From: Acidobacteriota bacterium
Lineage (GTDB): Bacteria; Acidobacteriota; Polarisedimenticolia; QHYA01
Reading direction: 5' to 3'
DNA: 25,296 bases
Assembly (NCBI GenBank): GCA_003223995.1
Contig: QHYA01000185.1
Location: 1-25,296 of the forward strand
Each line of letters starts with the position of its first letter. Within the stretch, counting starts at the first letter, position 1. The position numbers and the translations under genes were made by a program. Below, piece after piece: positions 23,679 through 25,296 of this stretch. The notes beneath the pieces were generated by a model. The model was not told where the DNA came from and searched no databases. It worked only from the letters and a program-made list of their open reading frames with translations.

Positions 23679-24839
23679 GTGTCGATGATGCACCCGCATG
23701 ACTCCGAGGCGGCAGGCCTCTACATCCACATTCCCTTCTGTGCTGTCCGCTGCCGGTACTGCGACTTCTACTCGCAGGTCGGCGCCGACCATCTCTCCCC
23801 CGCCTACCTTGCCGCCGTCGCGCAGGACATCCTCTCGTTTCCCGCACGCAGCGGCTACAAGCCGACGGTCGCTTCGATCTTCCTCGGAGGCGGGACTCCC
23901 TCCACAGCAGAGCCGAAGGCAATCAGCCGCCTCCTCGATGCCTGCCGGCAGGCCTTTCCGGTCTCGGCGAGCTGCGAGGTCACACTGGAGGCCAATCCCG
24001 AAAGCCTCACCGAGGAGGCGCTGAGGACCTACGAAACCTGCGGCATCAACAGGCTCTCGATCGGTGTGCAATCGCTCCGGGACGAGCACCTGCGAATGAT
24101 GGGGCGGCCGCACGACGCCGCCCAGGCAATCGAGGCCCTATCGATGGCGAGGCGATCCGGGATCGACACCATCTCGGCCGACTTCATCTACGGTCTCCCC
24201 GGCCAGTCGGCAAGAGCCTGGCGAGAAGACCTCGCGATCATCTCCGGACTCGGTCTCGAGCACATCTCCGCCTACATTCTGGAAACGGACAAGGACACGC
24301 CCCTGGCGAGAGAGCTGGCTTCGGGAAGCCTGCCCGAGCCCGAGGCGGAGGAGGTGGCCGCCCAGTGGGAAGAGACGTGTGAGATCCTCGAGGCTGAGGG
24401 CTACCAGCGGTACGAGATCTCCAACTTCGCCCGGCCGGGCCGCTGGTGCCTCCACAACCTCGGCTACTGGAGCGACCGGCCGTACCTCGGATTCGGCTCT
24501 TCGGCTCACGGCTACTGGGCCGGGCAGCGGACGGTCGTGCGCATGAGCGCCGCCGAGTACATCGCCGCTGTGGAGAACAGGAAGGAAACCATGGAGGTTG
24601 TTGAGCCCTACGTTGCCGGCAGGCGCCTGGCGGAGGCTGTCGTGACCGGACTGCGCCTGGCCGAAGGCTGCGACTTCGCGGCCCTGTCGCTGCGCTACGG
24701 CGTGGACCTGTTCGCGATGCATGCGGCTGCTCTGGCGGATGAGATCACCGCTGGGCGACTGGCGACCGACGGCGTCAAGGTACGCCTGACGCCCGCCGGG
24801 ATCCTTTACTCGAACGACGTTCTCTGCCGCTTCATCTGA
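23679..24839 (+). CDS. hemW: HemW-like radical SAM protein (heme chaperone)
   Basis: This radical SAM protein has about 386 residues. The cluster motif C21-x3-C25-x2-C28 lies in IPFCAVRCRYCDF, matching the HemN/HemW family. IFLGGGTPS, SCEVTLEANPESLT, INRLSIGVQSL, ADFIYGLPGQ, YEISNFARPG and HNLGYW follow in the usual order. A C-terminal winged-helix-like region contains GLRLAEGCDF. HemW proteins are often labelled oxygen-independent coproporphyrinogen III oxidase. They lack the extra N-terminal part of true HemN and, where tested, bind heme and deliver it to proteins, so HemW is the better name. GTG 23679 and ATGs at 23685 and 23688 are all possible starts. The gene looks complete and is not obviously part of the bat operon. 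Confidence 0.93.
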   Translation: MSMMHPHDSEAAGLYIHIPFCAVRCRYCDFYSQVGADHLSPAYLAAVAQDILSFPARSGYKPTVASIFLGGGTPSTAEPKAISRLLDACRQAFPVSASCEVTLEANPESLTEEALRTYETCGINRLSIGVQSLRDEHLRMMGRPHDAAQAIEALSMARRSGIDTISADFIYGLPGQSARAWREDLAIISGLGLEHISAYILETDKDTPLARELASGSLPEPEAEEVAAQWEETCEILEAEGYQRYEISNFARPGRWCLHNLGYWSDRPYLGFGSSAHGYWAGQRTVVRMSAAEYIAAVENRKETMEVVEPYVAGRRLAEAVVTGLRLAEGCDFAALSLRYGVDLFAMHAAALADEITAGRLATDGVKVRLTPAGILYSNDVLCRFI

Positions 24840-24905
24840 GCCTCGCGTCCCCTCGGTCCTGGACATCGTGGAAGCTCGAGGGAACCGTGAAACCACTCGC
24901 CCGGC

Positions 24906-24943
24906 CGGAACACCCCTTTTCTCCCTCGAAGCGCGTCACGGGC
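24906..24943. repeat. Partial copy of the HNH gene 3' region (copy 1)
   Basis: This 38-bp stretch matches 25033-25071 at 35 of 39 aligned positions (three substitutions and one gap). On the minus strand one frame reads V-T-R-F-E-G-E-K, against V-M-R-F-E-G-E-K in the HNH protein. It is probably the decayed end of a second HNH gene copy. The gap from 24840 to 24962 holds nothing else I can identify. Confidence 0.6.
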
Positions 24944-24962
24944 CAGACGCGCCGCAGATCGT

Positions 24963-25296
24963 TCATCCCCCCTCAGCGAGAATCGACACTCCTGGTTGTT
25001 GAGGAATCTGCCCTCGCTCCCGGTCACCCAATCGGAACACCCTCTTTTCTCCTTCGAAGCGCATCACAGGCGGACCATCGTCCCGCGCGCCGAGGATCCA
25101 CCGCAGCCGTCTCGGCGCATGGCCCTGGACGATGACCCTTCCTCCCTGCTCGCCATGCACTCCATGAAGGTGATGGGACTCGCAAAGCACCGTCAGGTTC
25201 GACTCCTCGTCGGCTCCTCCCCGTGACTTGAAGAGAACGTGGTGAACCTGGAGGTTCTGCATGGACGAGCAGGCCGGGACGGTGCACTGCCAGCCG
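24963..25296 (-). CDS. HNH endonuclease, C-terminal part (runs off right edge)
   Basis: The minus-strand frame is open to the window edge and ends at 24963, giving the last 110 or so residues. The HNH nuclease is clear: a zinc-type Cys pair in WQCTVPAC, then LQVHHVLFKSRGG with the first His pair. Next are the Asn in ESNLTVLC and the last His in CESHHLHGVH; the C-x5-C and C-x2-H spacings fit a structural zinc site. A short beta-rich tail follows (VIVQGHAPRRLRWILG, VMRFEGEKRVF). In many bacteria this C-terminal HNH follows a longer helical domain of unknown function, which here would lie beyond the edge. An ATG at 25262 is internal and would cut off the Cys pair, so the gene starts outside the window. 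The tail contains repeat copy 2, with a partial copy downstream. Biological role is not known. Confidence 0.88.
   Translation of the reverse strand, partial: GWQCTVPACSSMQNLQVHHVLFKSRGGADEESNLTVLCESHHLHGVHGEQGGRVIVQGHAPRRLRWILGARDDGPPVMRFEGEKRVFRLGDRERGQIPQQPGVSILAEGG
25033..25071. repeat. Repeat copy 2, inside the HNH gene
   Basis: This is the partner of the 24906-24943 repeat. It lies within the coding sequence and encodes the R-F-E-G-E-K-R-V-F segment of the HNH protein on the minus strand. Confidence 0.6.

Noticed and set aside
1..25296. CRISPR arrays, insertion sequences or prophage genes
   Set aside because: No regularly spaced repeats, transposase, integrase or phage structural motifs were seen.

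Overview
The window is GC-rich bacterial chromosomal DNA, densely coding and with short intergenic gaps. The gene content suggests a deep-branching Gram-negative, most likely an acidobacterium or close relative. Pointers are an Acidobacteria-type VWFA-related protein, an ASPIC/UnbV (CRTAC1-like) FG-GAP lipoprotein, a TMTC-like membrane glycosyltransferase and a MoxR-Bat operon. This placement is inference; there is no rRNA or tRNA to anchor it.

Layout, left to right. (1) Positions 1-6647, all minus strand: a VWFA-related secreted protein, rsmA (16S rRNA dimethyladenosine transferase), ftsK, a family 2 glycosyltransferase, and the start of a TMTC-like protein that runs off the left edge. (2) 6648-6842: a divergent promoter region. 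(3) 6843-7483, plus strand: a FitA/VapB-type antitoxin and a PIN-domain toxin. (4) 7514-9784, minus strand: an FG-GAP/ASPIC-UnbV lipoprotein. (5) 9854-14781, minus strand: a five-gene chemosensory operon, mcp-cheW-cheY-cheA-cheD. (6) 14782-15238: a divergent spacer with a strong plus-strand terminator. (7) 15239-23624, plus strand: a MoxR-DUF58-BatD-like-BatA-BatB/BatC-BatD-BatE operon, largely coupled by four-base start/stop overlaps. (8) 23679-24839: hemW. (9) 24963-25296, minus strand: the C-terminal part of an HNH endonuclease that runs off the right edge.

The most interesting signal is in the VWFA-related gene (4557-6647, minus). A single in-frame TGA at 5790-5792 interrupts an otherwise continuous 696-codon reading frame in the middle of its conserved domain. 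The TGA falls in a Cys-Pro-Gly-TGA context (a CxxU motif) after a glycine run. Thirteen bases downstream there is a perfect 8-bp hairpin with a 3-base loop starting with G. The geometry resembles a bacterial SECIS element, so I propose a candidate selenoprotein, an unusual role for this family.

Two ATPase genes carry lesions. ftsK lacks the whole Walker A segment, apparently lost in frame between two copies of a Pro-His-Leu-Leu sequence. moxR has lost roughly 40-45 codons and changes frame before its sensor-2 region. These may be real deletions or assembly collapses. They also caution that the TGA itself should be confirmed in reads. Decayed copies of the 3' ends of rsmA and of the HNH gene lie just downstream of both genes.
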